A stretch of 6,165 nt of DNA from Sphaerochaeta sp. (lineage in GTDB: Bacteria > Spirochaetota > Spirochaetia > Sphaerochaetales > Sphaerochaetaceae). A program made the position numbers and the translations under genes. Below are positions 5,959 to 6,165 of the stretch, piece after piece. The stretch covers positions 1-6,165 of the forward strand of contig JALOBD010000124.1 in NCBI GenBank assembly GCA_023228445.1, given 5' to 3'. Each line of letters opens with the position of its first letter. Positions within the stretch are counted from its first letter, which is position 1. The notes under the pieces are model-generated. The model was not told the origin of the DNA, did not search any database, and saw nothing but the letters and a program-made list of their open reading frames with translations.

Positions 5959-6165
5959 CGCCTACCGGCCCCACCAAGAGGGCGAACTCCCCCTTGATCG
6001 TCTCACGCCCCGCCAGCTGCGAGGCTACTTCAGCTGCTTGGCCGGTGATGAACTCCTCAAACTTCTTGGTCATCTCCCGTCCGATGACCACCTTGCGCTC
6101 AGGTGCGAGGTCTGCCAGATCAGCGAGGGTCTTCACCACCCGAAAGGGGCTCTCATAGATGACGA
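5942..6165 (-). CDS. rsmI: 16S rRNA (cytidine-1402 2'-O)-methyltransferase RsmI, C-terminal part
   Basis: Only about the last 74 codons are in the window; the 5' part lies beyond the right edge. RsmI methylates the ribose of C1402 in the decoding centre of 16S rRNA, working with RsmH on the same nucleotide. The fragment begins VIYESPFRVVKTLADL, matching the family's F-Y-E-A-P-H-R block. It continues with VVIGREMTKKFEEFITG, the conserved R-E-[LM]-T-K-K-[FH]-E-E block, and IKGEFALLVGP near the end, matching the family's K-G-E-[FV]-[VT]-L-[VL] strand. These blocks in this order and spacing identify the gene well despite the truncation. A GTG seen inside the fragment at 6139 is an internal Val, not a start. 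The stop lies 17 bp inside the next gene, a second RNA methyltransferase, indicating co-transcription. Confidence 0.9.
   Translation of the reverse strand, partial: VIYESPFRVVKTLADLADLAPERKVVIGREMTKKFEEFITGQAAEVASQLAGRETIKGEFALLVGPVGDDHDT

Noticed and set aside
6137..6139. GTG as a possible start of a small gene of 65 codons
   Set aside because: The open frame continues upstream to the window edge and encodes the conserved RsmI Y-E-S-P-F-R block, so this is an internal codon.

Overview
The window comes from a bacterial chromosome of roughly 60% GC (estimated by eye). It is densely packed with housekeeping-type genes and shows no mobile element, CRISPR array, RNA gene or phage signature. The lineage cannot be fixed from sequence alone. 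The order lspA followed by a small two-helix membrane protein, together with the style of the Nif3 and LspA proteins, resembles Spirochaetota (Treponema/Sphaerochaeta-like). This is recalled resemblance, not a search result, and is low to moderate confidence.

Layout. (1) Positions 1-1749, minus strand: a compact gene cluster read as Nif3-like metal protein, lspA (lipoprotein signal peptidase), a 90-residue two-helix membrane protein, and the start of a predicted beta-propeller glycosidase-like protein cut by the window edge. Spacings are 12 bp, an 8-bp overlap and 3 bp. (2) Positions 1750-1801: a 52-bp divergent intergenic region. It holds a near-consensus sigma70-type promoter for the plus-strand gene and a good -10 element for the minus-strand cluster. 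In both directions exactly 6 nt separate the -10 hexamer from the ATG, so both mRNAs are predicted to be leaderless. (3) Positions 1802-3835, plus strand: a COG1067-type Lon-related protease with an N-terminal ATPase-like region and a C-terminal Ser/Lys protease domain. (4) Positions 3818-6165, minus strand: a second packed cluster read as rsmI (3' part only), a SpoU/TrmH-family RNA methyltransferase, and a MATE-family transporter. Its genes overlap by 17 bp and 4 bp. The transporter runs tail-to-tail into the protease gene with an 18-bp overlap.

Functional picture. The left cluster pairs lipoprotein maturation in the inner membrane (LspA and perhaps the small membrane protein) with a conserved metal-binding protein and a sugar-active-like enzyme. 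The right cluster pairs two RNA methyltransferases with a drug/organic-cation exporter, which could reflect ribosome modification and efflux being co-expressed. The central protease stands alone under its own promoter. No clearly new biological system is visible. The most noteworthy points are the interlocked divergent promoters with predicted leaderless starts, the degenerate Walker A of the Lon-like protein, the small protein after lspA, and the unassigned N-terminal domain of the RNA methyltransferase.
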